From: Melastoma dodecandrum | Taxonomy: Eukaryota > Streptophyta > Magnoliopsida > Myrtales > Melastomataceae | Assembly (NCBI GenBank): GCA_029817715.1 | Contig: JARUPY010000091.1 | Span: forward strand, 744,001 to 808,000 | DNA: 64,000 bases | Direction of reading: 5' to 3' | Shown: piece after piece, positions 16,619 through 25,772 of the stretch | Numbering within the stretch: the first letter of the stretch is position 1 | Layout of the letters: every line of letters starts with the position of its first letter | Program-made: the position numbers and the translations under genes | The notes under the pieces: generated by a model | Told to the model about the DNA's origin: nothing | Database searches by the model: none | Seen by the model: the letters and a program-made list of their open reading frames with translations, nothing else

Positions 16619-16813
16619 ATGTCGTTGAAATGGCTCGGGGGGCTCGCCTGGGCGGTCATGCTGATCGGCATGCCGTTCGCCGACCGCGTAAATCCGTTTG
16701 TGCTCGGCTTTCCCTTCGCGCTGGCCTACGCCGTGTTCGCCACGCTCTTTTCGGCGGCGATGCTGGCGCTCGTCTATGCCCTCGATCCCGCCAACAAGGA
16801 CCGCATCTCGTGA
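16619..16813 (+). CDS. DUF3311 small membrane protein, symporter partner
   Basis: 64 residues from ATG 16619, chosen because GAGGGG lies 8 nt upstream. It has two transmembrane helices (WLGGLAWAVMLIGMPFADRVNP and PFALAYAVFATLFSAAMLALVYAL), the DUF3311 pattern. The stop overlaps the GTG of the sodium:solute symporter in the sequence gtga, so the two are translationally coupled, matching the known pairing of a short DUF3311 protein with an SSS-family transporter. Probably a small subunit or stabiliser of that transporter. Confidence 0.88.
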   Translation: MSLKWLGGLAWAVMLIGMPFADRVNPFVLGFPFALAYAVFATLFSAAMLALVYALDPANKDRIS

Positions 16814-18279
16814 ACATCGCGAGCTGGATGATCGCCGCCACCATCGTCGGCGCGCTCGTCATGGGCGTGCGCGGCGGCCGCGGCCGTGCGCGGGTGCTGG
16901 AGCAATGGAGCGTCGCCGAGCGCAGCTTCGGCACGATCCTCGTCTTCCTTCTGATGGCCGGCGAGATCTACACGACCTTCACGTTCCTCGGCGCCTCCGG
17001 CTACGCCTACGGCAAAGGTGCGGCCTCCTACTACATCCTCTGCTACTTCCCGCTCGCCTACGTGCTCTCGTACTGGCTGTTGCCGCCGATCTGGCGCTAC
17101 GCGCGCGACCATGCGCTGGTCTCCCAGGCCGGCTTCTTCGCCAAGAAATACGACAGTCCCGGGCTCGGCCTCCTCGTCACGCTGGTCGGGGTGATCGCGC
17201 TCGTGCCCTACCTGGTCCTGCAGCTCAAAGGCCTCGGCATCATCGTCTCGACGACGAGCTACGGCGCCATCTCGCAGACCACGGGCATCCTGGTCGGCGC
17301 CGCGACCATCGCCGCCTTCGTCGCCGTCTCCGGCATCCATGGGCCGGCGGCGCTCGCGCTCATCAAGGACGCGCTGATCATCGTCGTGATCGTGTTCCTC
17401 GGCCTCTACCTGCCGTGGCGCGTCGCCGGCGGCATCGGCCCGATGTTTACAAAGATCCAGACGCTCCACCCCGGCTTCCTGGCCCTGCCGCCCAAGGGGC
17501 AAAGCGTCGCCTGGTTCGACTCGACGGTGGTGCTGACCGCGCTGGGCTTCTTCATGTGGCCGCACTCGTTCGCCTCCGTCTACACGGCGCGCGACGAGCG
17601 GACGATGCGCGCCAACGCCGTCGTCGCGCCGCTTTACGGCCTGATGCTGCTCTTCGCGCTGTTCGTCGGCTTTGCGGCGCTGCTCCGGGTGCCCGGGCTG
17701 ACCGGCAAGGCGATCGACCTCGCCCTGTTCAAGGTCGCGCTGGCCGAGCTGCCGCCCGTGGCGGTCGGGCTCATCGGCGTCGCCGGCGTGCTCACCGCGC
17801 TCGTTCCCGGCGCGATGATGCTGACCACCGCGGGGACGACGCTCGCCCGCGACATCTATCCGTTGGCGCGCCGAGGCGCCTCCGAGCAGGAAGTGGCCGT
17901 CGTCGCGAAGCTTCTCGTGCCATGCGTCGCGGCCCTGGCGATCGCGTTTGCGATCTACGGCGGCGACACGATCGTCGCGCTGCTGCTGATGGGCTACGCC
18001 CTGGTGACCCAACTGGCCCCGTCGCTCTTCGTGAGCTTCGCGGCACGCAATCCTTTGACCGCAGCCGGCGCCGGCACCGGGATCGTCGTCGGGGTGACGA
18101 TCGTCGCCGCCACCACGCTGACCAAGACGACGATCGGCGCGCTCGCGCCCGGCCTGCCGCAGTGGATGCTCGACCTCAACATCGGGATCGTCGCGCTGGC
18201 CGCAAACGTGGCGGTCGCTGTGGCCGTCAGCCTCGCGCAGCGCCTTGCGGTGCGGACAGCGGCGACCGCACCCGGCTGA
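16810..18279 (+). CDS. Sodium:solute symporter (SSS family)
   Basis: 489 residues from GTG 16810, coupled to the DUF3311 gene by a 4-bp overlap. About 13 hydrophobic segments are visible; ERSFGTILVFLLMAGEIYTTFTFLG resembles the N-terminal substrate-binding helix of the family, and FFMWPHSFASVYTARDERTMRANA is a typical mid-protein signature. It imports an organic solute with sodium. The substrate is not evident. The next plus-strand gene is 343 bp away, so the unit is likely just these two genes. Confidence 0.92.
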   Translation: MNIASWMIAATIVGALVMGVRGGRGRARVLEQWSVAERSFGTILVFLLMAGEIYTTFTFLGASGYAYGKGAASYYILCYFPLAYVLSYWLLPPIWRYARDHALVSQAGFFAKKYDSPGLGLLVTLVGVIALVPYLVLQLKGLGIIVSTTSYGAISQTTGILVGAATIAAFVAVSGIHGPAALALIKDALIIVVIVFLGLYLPWRVAGGIGPMFTKIQTLHPGFLALPPKGQSVAWFDSTVVLTALGFFMWPHSFASVYTARDERTMRANAVVAPLYGLMLLFALFVGFAALLRVPGLTGKAIDLALFKVALAELPPVAVGLIGVAGVLTALVPGAMMLTTAGTTLARDIYPLARRGASEQEVAVVAKLLVPCVAALAIAFAIYGGDTIVALLLMGYALVTQLAPSLFVSFAARNPLTAAGAGTGIVVGVTIVAATTLTKTTIGALAPGLPQWMLDLNIGIVALAANVAVAVAVSLAQRLAVRTAATAPG

Positions 18280-18282
18280 GAA

Positions 18283-18423
18283 TCATTTCGCCCGAAAATT
18301 TCCGTCCTTGTCGCAGCCGAGCACCAGGATGGCGAGCAGCGCCGCCATCGCGACGCAAAAGCAGATCGTGAACAGCGCGGGCTCGGACAGTCGGATCACG
18401 ATGTCAGGGCTTGTCGCCTCCAT
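18283..18423 (-). CDS. 46-residue single-helix membrane protein
   Basis: From ATG 18423, with GGGAGAGA just upstream, the product is MEATSPDIVIRLSEP followed by one hydrophobic helix (ALFTICFCVAMAALLAILVLG) and a short charged tail. An in-frame ATG at 18486 exists but lacks a ribosome site. It converges with the symporter (3 bp between stops). No family recognised. The unbroken hydrophobic block and good ribosome site argue that it is expressed. Confidence 0.6.
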   Translation of the reverse strand: MEATSPDIVIRLSEPALFTICFCVAMAALLAILVLGCDKDGNFRAK

Positions 18424-18621
18424 CACTTCTCTCCCGTGCCGGATGGGGGCTAGATGAAAGCCCGGTTTGATGATGACCCGAGACATGGCCCGGTCGACTT
18501 CATGGTTTGAGCTTTGGAAGACCGCGCATGGCCTGCCGCCGGGCGTCGGCGGTCACCCTCAACGCGCGCCTCAGGCCCCGGGTTGCCGATGCCGCGCGTG
18601 CGGCAAATGGCCGGGCGCGCG

Positions 18622-19296
18622 ATGATAGAGGTCGCCATCGACATTCCCGGCAGCGACCCCGTGCCGGGGCTGCTCAATAGGCCGGCAGCGACGAAAGCCT
18701 GCCTCGTGCTTGCGCACGGCGCCGGAGCCGGGATGCGACATCCCTTCCTCCAAACGGTCGCCGACGGCCTCGCGGCCCGCGACGTTGCGACGCTGCGCTA
18801 CGAATTCCCCTACATGGCGAAAGGCTCGCGGCGGCCCGATCCGCCGAAGGTCGCCGTCGGCTGCGTGCGCGCCGCGGTCGTGACGGCTGCAGAGCTGGCG
18901 CCGGGCCTGCCGCTCTTCGCGGGCGGAAAATCGTTCGGCGGCCGCATGACCTCGATGGCGCAGGCCGAGGCACCGCTGCCCGGCGTCCGGGGCCTCGTCT
19001 TTTTCGGCTTCCCGCTGCATCCCGCCAAGGCGCCCGCGACCCAGCGCGCGGCGCATCTCGCCGCCGTCACGCTGCCGATGCTGTTCCTGCAGGGCGACCG
19101 CGACGCGCTGGCCGAGCCCGCGCTGATCGCGGCCGAGGTCGCCAAACTCGGCCGGCAGGCGTCGCTGGCGACGACCCCGGATGCCGACCATTCCTTCCAC
19201 GTGCCGAAACGCTCCGGCCGCACCGACGCCGAGGTCATGGAGAGCCTGCTCGACACCATCGCGGCCTGGATCGACGCGGTGCTGCTCCGCGGCTAG
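18622..19296 (+). CDS. Alpha/beta hydrolase of the Tex30/KANL3-like type
   Basis: 224 residues from ATG 18622 (MIEVAIDIPG); the frame is open upstream to 18514 but the added residues are unconserved. LVLAHGAGAGMRHPF is the oxyanion-side motif, FAGGKSFGGRM holds the nucleophilic Ser, LFLQGDRDALAEP the acid region and DADHSFHVPKR the catalytic His. This is the dienelactone-hydrolase-like branch annotated as Tex30/KANL3. A hydrolase role is likely, substrate unknown. No operon partners. Confidence 0.88.
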   Translation: MIEVAIDIPGSDPVPGLLNRPAATKACLVLAHGAGAGMRHPFLQTVADGLAARDVATLRYEFPYMAKGSRRPDPPKVAVGCVRAAVVTAAELAPGLPLFAGGKSFGGRMTSMAQAEAPLPGVRGLVFFGFPLHPAKAPATQRAAHLAAVTLPMLFLQGDRDALAEPALIAAEVAKLGRQASLATTPDADHSFHVPKRSGRTDAEVMESLLDTIAAWIDAVLLRG

Positions 19297-19483
19297 CGCG
19301 CCGGGCTCTCGCGCACCTGGCAGGTCGCCCCGATCGCGGGCCGGCCCAAGGCGGCGCCGCATACCCATCTGTCGAAATGCGGGGGTGTCAGAGCCGAGCG
19401 CGGCGTTGACCGCTCCTTCGAAACGGCTACTGCGATAGGCCCACCGGGCCCGGCAGAGGCGCGGGCGCGGAGGGGCAAGAAGC

Positions 19484-20347
19484 TTGACGTTCTTCGTTCA
19501 GCAGATCCTGAACGGCCTGACGATCGGCTGCGTCTACGCGCTCGTCGCGCTCGGGCTGACGCTCGTCTACGGCATCCTCAACATCCCGAATTTTTCGCAC
19601 GGCGCGCTGTTCACGATCGGCGCCTACGCGGCCTTCGTGCTGATGGAGCGCGCGCACGTGAGCTTCTGGCTGGCGATGGTGGGTGCGGCCGCCGTCGCCG
19701 CGATCGTCGCGATGGCGACCGAGCGCCTCGTCTTCGAGCCGCTGCGCAAGGCGCCGCCGCTGCACGACATGATCGCGGCGATCGGCCTGCTCCTGTTCTT
19801 CGAGGCCGGGCTCCAGGCCGCCTTCGGCGCCGACTTCCAGCGCATCGCGCCGCCGGTGACGGCGATCTACCGCTTCGACGGCCTCACCCTGCCGGCGCAG
19901 CGGCTCCTCGTGGTCGGCGCGGCCTTTCTTCTGATGATCCTGCTGCACCTCTTCCTCACGCGCACGATCACCGGCGCGACGATCGTCGCCACCGCGCAGG
20001 ACCGGCAGGGCGCGGCGCTGGTCGGCATCGACCCGACCCGCGTCTCGATCATGACCTTCGCGATCTCCGGCGCGCTCGCGGCGGTCGCCGCGGTGCTCTA
20101 TGCGCCGATCAGCCTCGTCGCGCCGACCATGGGCGAGCTGGTCATCACCAAGGCCTTCGTCATCATCGTGCTCGGCGGCATGGGGAGCGTGCCTGGCGCC
20201 ATCGTCGGCGGCCTCGTCATCGGCTTCGCCGAGGCGTTCGGCGCGTTCTACGTCTCGACCGATTACAAGGACATCATCGCCTTCGCGCTGCTGACGCTGA
20301 TCCTGTCGATCCGTCCGCAGGGCCTGTTCGGCAGGCTGGCGCGATGA
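19484..20347 (+). CDS. livH: Branched-chain amino acid-type ABC transporter permease LivH
   Basis: 287 residues from TTG 19484, with GGAGGGG upstream. The family signature LVALGLTLVYGILNIPNFSHGALFTIGAY is at the N terminus, and VIIVLGGMGSVPGAIVGGLVIGFAEAF near the C terminus is the permease coupling region. It forms the inner-membrane channel with LivM. It starts a five-gene unit livH-livM-livG-livF-livK with overlapping starts and stops. The imported solute could be an amino acid, amide or urea-like compound; sequence does not settle it. Confidence 0.95.
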   Translation: MTFFVQQILNGLTIGCVYALVALGLTLVYGILNIPNFSHGALFTIGAYAAFVLMERAHVSFWLAMVGAAAVAAIVAMATERLVFEPLRKAPPLHDMIAAIGLLLFFEAGLQAAFGADFQRIAPPVTAIYRFDGLTLPAQRLLVVGAAFLLMILLHLFLTRTITGATIVATAQDRQGAALVGIDPTRVSIMTFAISGALAAVAAVLYAPISLVAPTMGELVITKAFVIIVLGGMGSVPGAIVGGLVIGFAEAFGAFYVSTDYKDIIAFALLTLILSIRPQGLFGRLAR

Positions 20348-21366
20348 GGCGCGCGACGCCGTTCAGCCTGGTCTGCCTGGCGCTGGCGACCGCCGCGGCG
20401 CTGTTCCCGCTGGTCGCGCCGAACCCCTACTATCTCTCCGTCGCGTCGCTCGCCTTCATCAACGCGCTCGCCGCCGTCGGGCTCAATCTCATCGCCGGCT
20501 ACACGGGCCAGCTGAACCTCGCGCATGCCGGCTTCATGGCGATCGGCGCCTACACGGTGGGCATCCTCACCGTCACCTACGGCGTGCCGTTCTGGCCGGC
20601 CTTCGTCGCCGGCGGCATCGTCGCGGCGGCGGCCGGCGGCCTGGTCGGGCTGGTGTCGCTGCGGCTGCGCGGGCAGGTCTTCGCGATCTTCACGCTCTGC
20701 GTCGGCGTCATCATCGCGCTCGTCATCGAGAAGGCGGACTGGCTGACCAACGGCGTCAACGGCATCATGGACATTCCGCGGGCGATGCAGATCGGCCCGC
20801 TGTCGATCGACAATGACGCCGGGCAGTACGAACTGGTGCTCGCCTTCCTCGTCGCCGGGTTGTTCCTGATGCACCGCATCGTCACCTCGCTGGTCGGGCG
20901 CGGCTTCGTCGCGATCCGCAACGGCGAGGGGCTGGCGGAGGCGCTCGGCATCAACCCGATGCGCACCAAGCTGCTCGCCTTCGTGCTGTCGACCTTCTAC
21001 GCCGGCATCGCCGGCGCGCTCTACGCCGGCAACCTGCGCTTCCTCGGCCCCGGCATGGCGAGCGAGACCGTGACCTTCGACCTCATCACCTACGTGATCG
21101 TCGGCGGCATGGGGACGCTGCTCGGTCCCGTCGTCGGGGCGCTGGTCGTCGCCTGGCTCAGCCAGTACCTGCAGGCGCTGCAGGACTATCGCATGGTGGT
21201 GCTCGGCCCGGTGCTGATCGTGCTCATCATGTTCTTCCCGCGCGGCATCGTCGGCTGGATCGAGACGCGGCTCGGGCGCCGGCGCGCCGCGCGGCTCGAT
21301 GCGGCGCATGCCGCAGCGGCCCACAAGATCGCGGACAACAAGCTCGCGGAGCCCCCGCATGCTTGA
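20344..21366 (+). CDS. livM: Branched-chain amino acid-type ABC transporter permease LivM
   Basis: 340 residues, starting in a 4-bp ATGA overlap with livH. It shows LNLIAGYTGQLNLAHAGFMAIGAYT, the LivM signature, and VIVGGMGTLLGPVVGALVV near the end. About eight to nine membrane segments; the C-terminal 25 residues are soluble and Ala/Arg-rich. It pairs with LivH as the heterodimeric channel. Substrate undetermined. Confidence 0.95.
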   Translation: MRRATPFSLVCLALATAAALFPLVAPNPYYLSVASLAFINALAAVGLNLIAGYTGQLNLAHAGFMAIGAYTVGILTVTYGVPFWPAFVAGGIVAAAAGGLVGLVSLRLRGQVFAIFTLCVGVIIALVIEKADWLTNGVNGIMDIPRAMQIGPLSIDNDAGQYELVLAFLVAGLFLMHRIVTSLVGRGFVAIRNGEGLAEALGINPMRTKLLAFVLSTFYAGIAGALYAGNLRFLGPGMASETVTFDLITYVIVGGMGTLLGPVVGALVVAWLSQYLQALQDYRMVVLGPVLIVLIMFFPRGIVGWIETRLGRRRAARLDAAHAAAAHKIADNKLAEPPHA

Positions 21367-22123
21367 GGTCGAAGGCCTCACGAAGACGTTCGGCGGCCTT
21401 GCCGCGGTGCGCGACGTCTCGGCCACCTTCGCGGCGGGAAAGATCTCGGCGATCATCGGCCCCAACGGGGCCGGCAAGACGACGTTCTTCAACCTGATCT
21501 CCGGCGCGCTGTCGCCGACCTCGGGCCGGGTGCGCCTCGACGGGCGCGACGTCACCGGGCTCAAGGCCGACGCCGTCGCGCGGCTCGGCGTGGCGCGCAC
21601 GTTCCAGGCGACGAACCTGTTCGAGACGGCGAGCGTCGCCGACAATCTCATCGTCGGCCATCGCCTGCGCACGCGCGCCAACCTGCTCGACGTGCTGGTC
21701 GCCTCGCGCCGGCTGCGCGAGGAGGAGCGCGTCAGCCGCGCCAAGGCCGCCGAGGTGCTCGACCTCGTCGGGCTTTCGCACATCGGCCACCGGCTCGCCT
21801 GCGACATCACGCAGGAGGAGCGCAAGCGCGTCGCCTTCGCGCTGGCGCTGGCGACCGAGCCGAAGCTCCTGCTCGCCGACGAGCCGGCCGGCGGCGTCAA
21901 CCCGAGCGAGACGGACGGGCTCGCCGCGCTGATGCGCAGGATCGTCGCGACCGGCGTCACGCTGTGCCTCATCGAGCACAAGATGAGCATGGTGATGGCG
22001 CTGGCCGACTTCGTCGTCGTGCTCGACCACGGCGAGAAGATCGCCGAAGGCACGCCGGCCGAGATCCGCGCCAACCCGAAGGTCATCGAAGCCTACCTCG
22101 GAGCCGATCATGCTGCGGCTTGA
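21359..22123 (+). CDS. livG: ABC transporter ATPase LivG
   Basis: 254 residues from ATG 21359, overlapping livM by 8 bp; an upstream in-frame ATG inside livM is not credible. Walker A is GPNGAGKT. The signature loop region reads DITQEERKRVAFALALA, an unusual form of the usual LSGGQ, which is worth noting because LivG proteins normally carry LSYGQQR-like motifs. Walker B is LLLADEPAGGVNP, and LIEHKMSMVM the switch His. It energises import together with LivF. Confidence 0.93.
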   Translation: MLEVEGLTKTFGGLAAVRDVSATFAAGKISAIIGPNGAGKTTFFNLISGALSPTSGRVRLDGRDVTGLKADAVARLGVARTFQATNLFETASVADNLIVGHRLRTRANLLDVLVASRRLREEERVSRAKAAEVLDLVGLSHIGHRLACDITQEERKRVAFALALATEPKLLLADEPAGGVNPSETDGLAALMRRIVATGVTLCLIEHKMSMVMALADFVVVLDHGEKIAEGTPAEIRANPKVIEAYLGADHAAA

Positions 22124-22817
22124 GGGCGCCTGCCTCGACTACGGCGGCTTCCGCGCGCTCGACCATGTCGACCTGCGCGCCGAGGAGGGCGAGCTCGTCG
22201 TGCTGCTCGGCGCCAACGGCGCCGGCAAGAGCTCGATCTTCCACGCGATCAGCGGGCTCGCGCGCCTCGCCGCCGGCGACATCGTCTATCGCGGCGCCAC
22301 CATCGCCGGCAGAAAACCCTCGCGCATCGTCGCCGACGGGATCGTCCATTGCCCGGAAGGCCGCAAGCTCTTCCCCGGCATGAGCGTGCGTCAGAACCTC
22401 GAGCTCGGCGCCTACGTGCACCGCCGCGACCGCGCCGCCCGTGCGCGCGGCCTCGACGAGGTCTTCGACCTCTTTCCGATCCTCGCCGAGAAGCAGCAGC
22501 AGCCAGCAGGGTCGCTGTCGGGCGGCCAGCAGCAGATGGTGGCGATCGGCCGCGCGCTGATGGGGCGGCCGAAGCTGCTGATGCTCGACGAGCCGAGCCT
22601 CGGCCTCGCGCCGCTCGTCGTGAAGCAGATGTTCGAGATCATCGGCGCGATCAACCGGCGCGGCACGACGGTGCTGCTCGCCGAGCAGAACGCCTTCGCC
22701 GCGCTGCGCATCGCCAGCCGCGCCTACGTCATCGAGAGCGGTCGCATCGTGCTCGAAGGCACGCCGACGAGCCTCGCCGAGGACGACCGCGTCCGTCGCG
22801 CCTACCTCGGCGGTTGA
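22110..22817 (+). CDS. livF: ABC transporter ATPase LivF
   Basis: 235 residues, starting inside the last codons of livG (14-bp overlap). Walker A is GANGAGKSS, the Q loop is followed by HCPEGRKLFPGMSVRQNL (a LivF hallmark), the signature is LSGGQQQM, Walker B is LLMLDEPSLGLAP and the switch is LLAEQN. Complete and normal in length, in contrast to the diverged signature loop of its partner LivG. Confidence 0.96.
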   Translation: MLRLEGACLDYGGFRALDHVDLRAEEGELVVLLGANGAGKSSIFHAISGLARLAAGDIVYRGATIAGRKPSRIVADGIVHCPEGRKLFPGMSVRQNLELGAYVHRRDRAARARGLDEVFDLFPILAEKQQQPAGSLSGGQQQMVAIGRALMGRPKLLMLDEPSLGLAPLVVKQMFEIIGAINRRGTTVLLAEQNAFAALRIASRAYVIESGRIVLEGTPTSLAEDDRVRRAYLGG

Positions 22818-22840
22818 ACATGAAAGTAGGAGAGAAAACC

Positions 22841-24010
22841 ATGCCCATCACCAGACGGCACTTCGGTCTCGCGGGAGCGGCGGCCGCCGCGGCCTTGGCG
22901 CTGCCCCGCGCGGCCTTCGCCGACGACACCGTCACGATCGGCTATTCGGGGCCGCTCAGCGGCGGCGCCGCGCTCTACGGCAAGCGCTGCCTCTCCGGCC
23001 TGCAGATGGCGGCCGACGAGATCAACGGCGCCGGCGGTCTCTCGCTCGGCGGCAAGACGATGAAGCTGGCGATCAAGGCGCTCGACGACCGTTACTCGCC
23101 GGCCGAGGCCGCGCTCAACGCCAAGCGCCTGCACCAGCAGGACGGGGCCGCCGTGGTCTTCGTGCCCCATTCCGGCGGCATCTTCGCCGTGCAGGCGTTC
23201 AACCAGCAGGAGGGCTTCCTGCTCGCCGCCTATTCGAGCGTGCCGTCGATCACCGAGCGCGGCAACACCCTGACGCTGCGCATCCCGCCGTCCTACGACG
23301 TCTACATCGAGCCGTTCGTCGGCTACGAGATGAAGCGCTTCGGCAAGAAGCTGGCGATGGCCGGCGGCGACCACGAATACGCCAAGCTCTGGGCCAAGGC
23401 GATCGGCCCGGCCTGGGAGAAGGCGGGCGGCACGATCGTCGCGTCGAACCCGATGAGCTACAACAAGGATACCGATTTCTATTCGGGCGTCAGCAAGGTG
23501 CTCGCGGCCTCGCCCGACGTGCTGTTCGTCGGCGGTGCTTCTGAGCCGACGGGCCTCGTCATCAAGCAGGCGCGCGAGCTCGGCTTCAAGGGCGGCTTCG
23601 CGATCATGGACCAGGCGAAGATGGACGAGATCGCGCGGGTGACCGGTGGCCTCGACATGCTCGACGGCGCGATCGGCGTGCTGCCGGTCTCCTACGACGA
23701 GAGCGCGCCGGCGCAGTCCTTCGTCAAGCGCTACAAGGCCTCGCACCAGGACGCGCCGAGCAGCGAGGCCGAGCTCAACTACACCGCGCTCTACATCGTC
23801 GCCGACGCGATGAAGAAAGCCGGCACGAGCAGCGACGCCAAGGCGATCCGTGCCGCCTGCGACACTTCCGCGAAAGCCCTGCCGCCCGACCACAATCCCG
23901 GCAGCGTCACGGGGATCGGCCCGCACGGCGGCCTTCTGTCCAACGCCTATGCCGGCGCGGTCGAGAAGGGCAAGATCGTCCAGGTCGCGCTCTCGGGCGC
24001 GACGCACTGA
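22841..24010 (+). CDS. livK: ABC transporter substrate-binding protein, LivK-like
   Basis: 389 residues from ATG 22841, preceded by AGGAGA; ATG 22820, seven codons earlier, has no such site. The signal peptide contains ITRRHFGLAGAAAAAALALPRAAFA, a twin-arginine-like start, so Tat export is plausible. The mature part begins DDTVTIGYSGPLSGGAALYGKR, the periplasmic-binding fold of the HAAT family, with DDRYSPAEAALNAKRL and YNKDTDFYSGVSKV further on. It delivers solute to LivHMGF. Last gene of the unit, followed by a hairpin. Confidence 0.93.
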   Translation: MPITRRHFGLAGAAAAAALALPRAAFADDTVTIGYSGPLSGGAALYGKRCLSGLQMAADEINGAGGLSLGGKTMKLAIKALDDRYSPAEAALNAKRLHQQDGAAVVFVPHSGGIFAVQAFNQQEGFLLAAYSSVPSITERGNTLTLRIPPSYDVYIEPFVGYEMKRFGKKLAMAGGDHEYAKLWAKAIGPAWEKAGGTIVASNPMSYNKDTDFYSGVSKVLAASPDVLFVGGASEPTGLVIKQARELGFKGGFAIMDQAKMDEIARVTGGLDMLDGAIGVLPVSYDESAPAQSFVKRYKASHQDAPSSEAELNYTALYIVADAMKKAGTSSDAKAIRAACDTSAKALPPDHNPGSVTGIGPHGGLLSNAYAGAVEKGKIVQVALSGATH

Positions 24011-24018
24011 GAAAAAAG

Positions 24019-24059
24019 CGAACGGGCGGACGCAGGCCGAAGGCGCGTCCGCCCGTTCG
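24019..24059. terminator. Long hairpin terminator between livK and a convergent gene
   Basis: Perfect 15-bp inverted repeat (cgaacgggcggacgc / gcgtccgcccgttcg) with an 11-nt loop, 8 bp after the livK stop. On the minus strand it is followed by a T run (gaaaaaag at 24011-24018 on plus), so it suits the convergent gene at 24088 best and also blocks livK read-through. Confidence 0.85.
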
Positions 24060-24087
24060 ATGTCGTCGAGATGGTGTCGTCGAGACC

Positions 24088-24333
24088 TTAGTTGCGGCTG
24101 TCGAGGCCGCCGACCGGGCCGCCCGTCGCGGTCCCACAGCGGCGCTCGCCGGTGCCGTAGGACACGCCGTTGCAGCGACCGTTCGCCACCACACCGTTGC
24201 GCGAGTTGGCGCCATAGCCGAGCGCCCTGACCGCGGCGCGATTCTGGTTCACGTAGTCCGGCGTCTGCGCGGCCGCGAGGCTCGTCGCGCCGACCAGGAA
24301 AGCCAAGGACAAGGAAGTCGCGAGAATTTTCAT
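24088..24333 (-). CDS. Small secreted hypothetical protein
   Basis: 81 residues from ATG 24333: a clear signal peptide (MKILATSLSLAFLVGATSLAAAQ) followed by a mature part of about 58 residues rich in Gly, Asn and Arg with two Cys (GRCNGVSYGTGERRCG) that may form a disulfide. No family recognised. It has its own terminator and no operon partners, so it is probably a stand-alone periplasmic protein. Confidence 0.75.
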   Translation of the reverse strand: MKILATSLSLAFLVGATSLAAAQTPDYVNQNRAAVRALGYGANSRNGVVANGRCNGVSYGTGERRCGTATGGPVGGLDSRN

Positions 24334-24530
24334 GTCTGTCTCCGTCGTTGATGCGGAAGATACCGTCATCCAGGGTCGATGGTTCGGCGGTTTGCGCCTC
24401 CGGGACATGAAATTTTTCTTTAAAGTCGGGGTCGCACGCGGGCCGATGACGCTTTGACGACATCCCGCTGCGGCATCGCGATCGCAGCCGGGCCGTTGCC
24501 CAGGTGCCACGCGATGGCTAGGTTCGGCCC

Positions 24531-25560
24531 ATGCCGAATGCACCGACGGTCAAGATCGTCCAGTCCATCGCGGAGATCGACGCCGCGCAGTGGGACGCCT
24601 GCGCCAATCCCGTCATGCCCGCCGGCGGGCTGGAGCTCGCGGCCGACGGCTCGGTCGTCGACAACGCCACGAGCGAAGAGCGCTTCAACCCCTTCATCAC
24701 CCACGCCTTCCTGAAGGCGCTGGAGACCTCGAAGTCGGTCGGCGGCCGCACGGGCTGGGTGCCGACCCATGTCGTCGTCGAGGACAAGGCCGGCAAGGTC
24801 GTCGCCGCGGCGCCCTGCTACATCAAGACCCATTCGATGGGCGAGTACGTGTTCGACCACGCCTGGGCCGACGCCTACCACCGCGCGGGGCGCGACTATT
24901 ACCCCAAGCTCCAGGTCTGCGTGCCCTTCACGCCGGTCACCGGGCGCCGCCTGCTGGTCGCGGCCGACGCGCCGCCGAACGCCCGCGAGACGTTGATCGC
25001 CGGTCTCGAGGCCTGGTGCCGCAAGATCGAGGCCTCGTCGGTCCACGCCACCTTCGCCGCGCGCGACGATTACGCGGCGATGGGCGCCGCGGGCTGGCTC
25101 CAGCGCACCGGCCAGCAGTTCCATTTCGTCAACGACGGCTACGCCGACTTCGAGGGGTTTCTCGCAAGCCTCGCCTCGCGCAAGCGCAAGATGATCCGCC
25201 GCGAGCGGCGCGACGCCCTCGCCAACGGCATCGAGATCGTCACCCTGACCGGCGAGGCCATCAGGCCGGTGCACTGGCAGGCCTTCTTCGCGTTCTACAT
25301 GGACACCGGCTCGCGCAAATGGGGGCGGCCCTACCTGACGCAGGCGTTCTTCGAGGAGATCGGCCGCACCCTGGCCGACCGCATCCTCTTGGTGATGGCG
25401 CGACGCGAGGGCCGCTGGATCGCCGGCGCGATCAACCTCATCGGCGACGACGCGCTCTACGGGCGCAACTGGGGCTGCCTCGAGGAGCACCCGTTCCTGC
25501 ATTTCGAGGTCTGCTATTACCAGGCGATCGAATGGGCGATCGCGCACGGCCTCAAGCGCG

Positions 25561-25592
<32 letters not shown>

Positions 25593-25772
25593 GCGCGCGG
25601 CTATCTCGCGGTGCCGACCTATTCGGCGCATGCGATCCTCGACAAGCGCTTCGCCCGCGCGATCGACGATTATCTCGAGCGCGAGCGCGTCGCGGTCGAC
25701 GCGGCGATCGACGAATACGCCGAATATTCGCCGTTCCGGAAAAGCGCCCCGCCGGGGCTGGAGACGACATGA
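24531..25772 (+). CDS. GNAT-fold N-acyltransferase of the DUF482 (peptidogalycan-biosynthesis) type
   Basis: 413 residues. N-terminal IDAAQWDACANP followed by FNPFITHAFLKALE is the DUF482 start; VCVPFTPVTGRRLL, LASLASRKRKMIRRERR and RNWGCLEEHPFLHFEVCYYQAIEWAI are further family blocks in a double-GNAT arrangement like FemAB proteins. The reaction is thought to be aminoacyl or acyl transfer; the substrate is unknown. Its stop overlaps the start of the HIT gene (ATGA), so the two are coupled, an arrangement common in this order of bacteria. Confidence 0.9.

Noticed and set aside
19293..19478. A 61-codon minus-strand frame between the hydrolase and livH
   Set aside because: No ribosome site, no signal or domain, and overlap with the probable livH leader. 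Kept out of the feature list.
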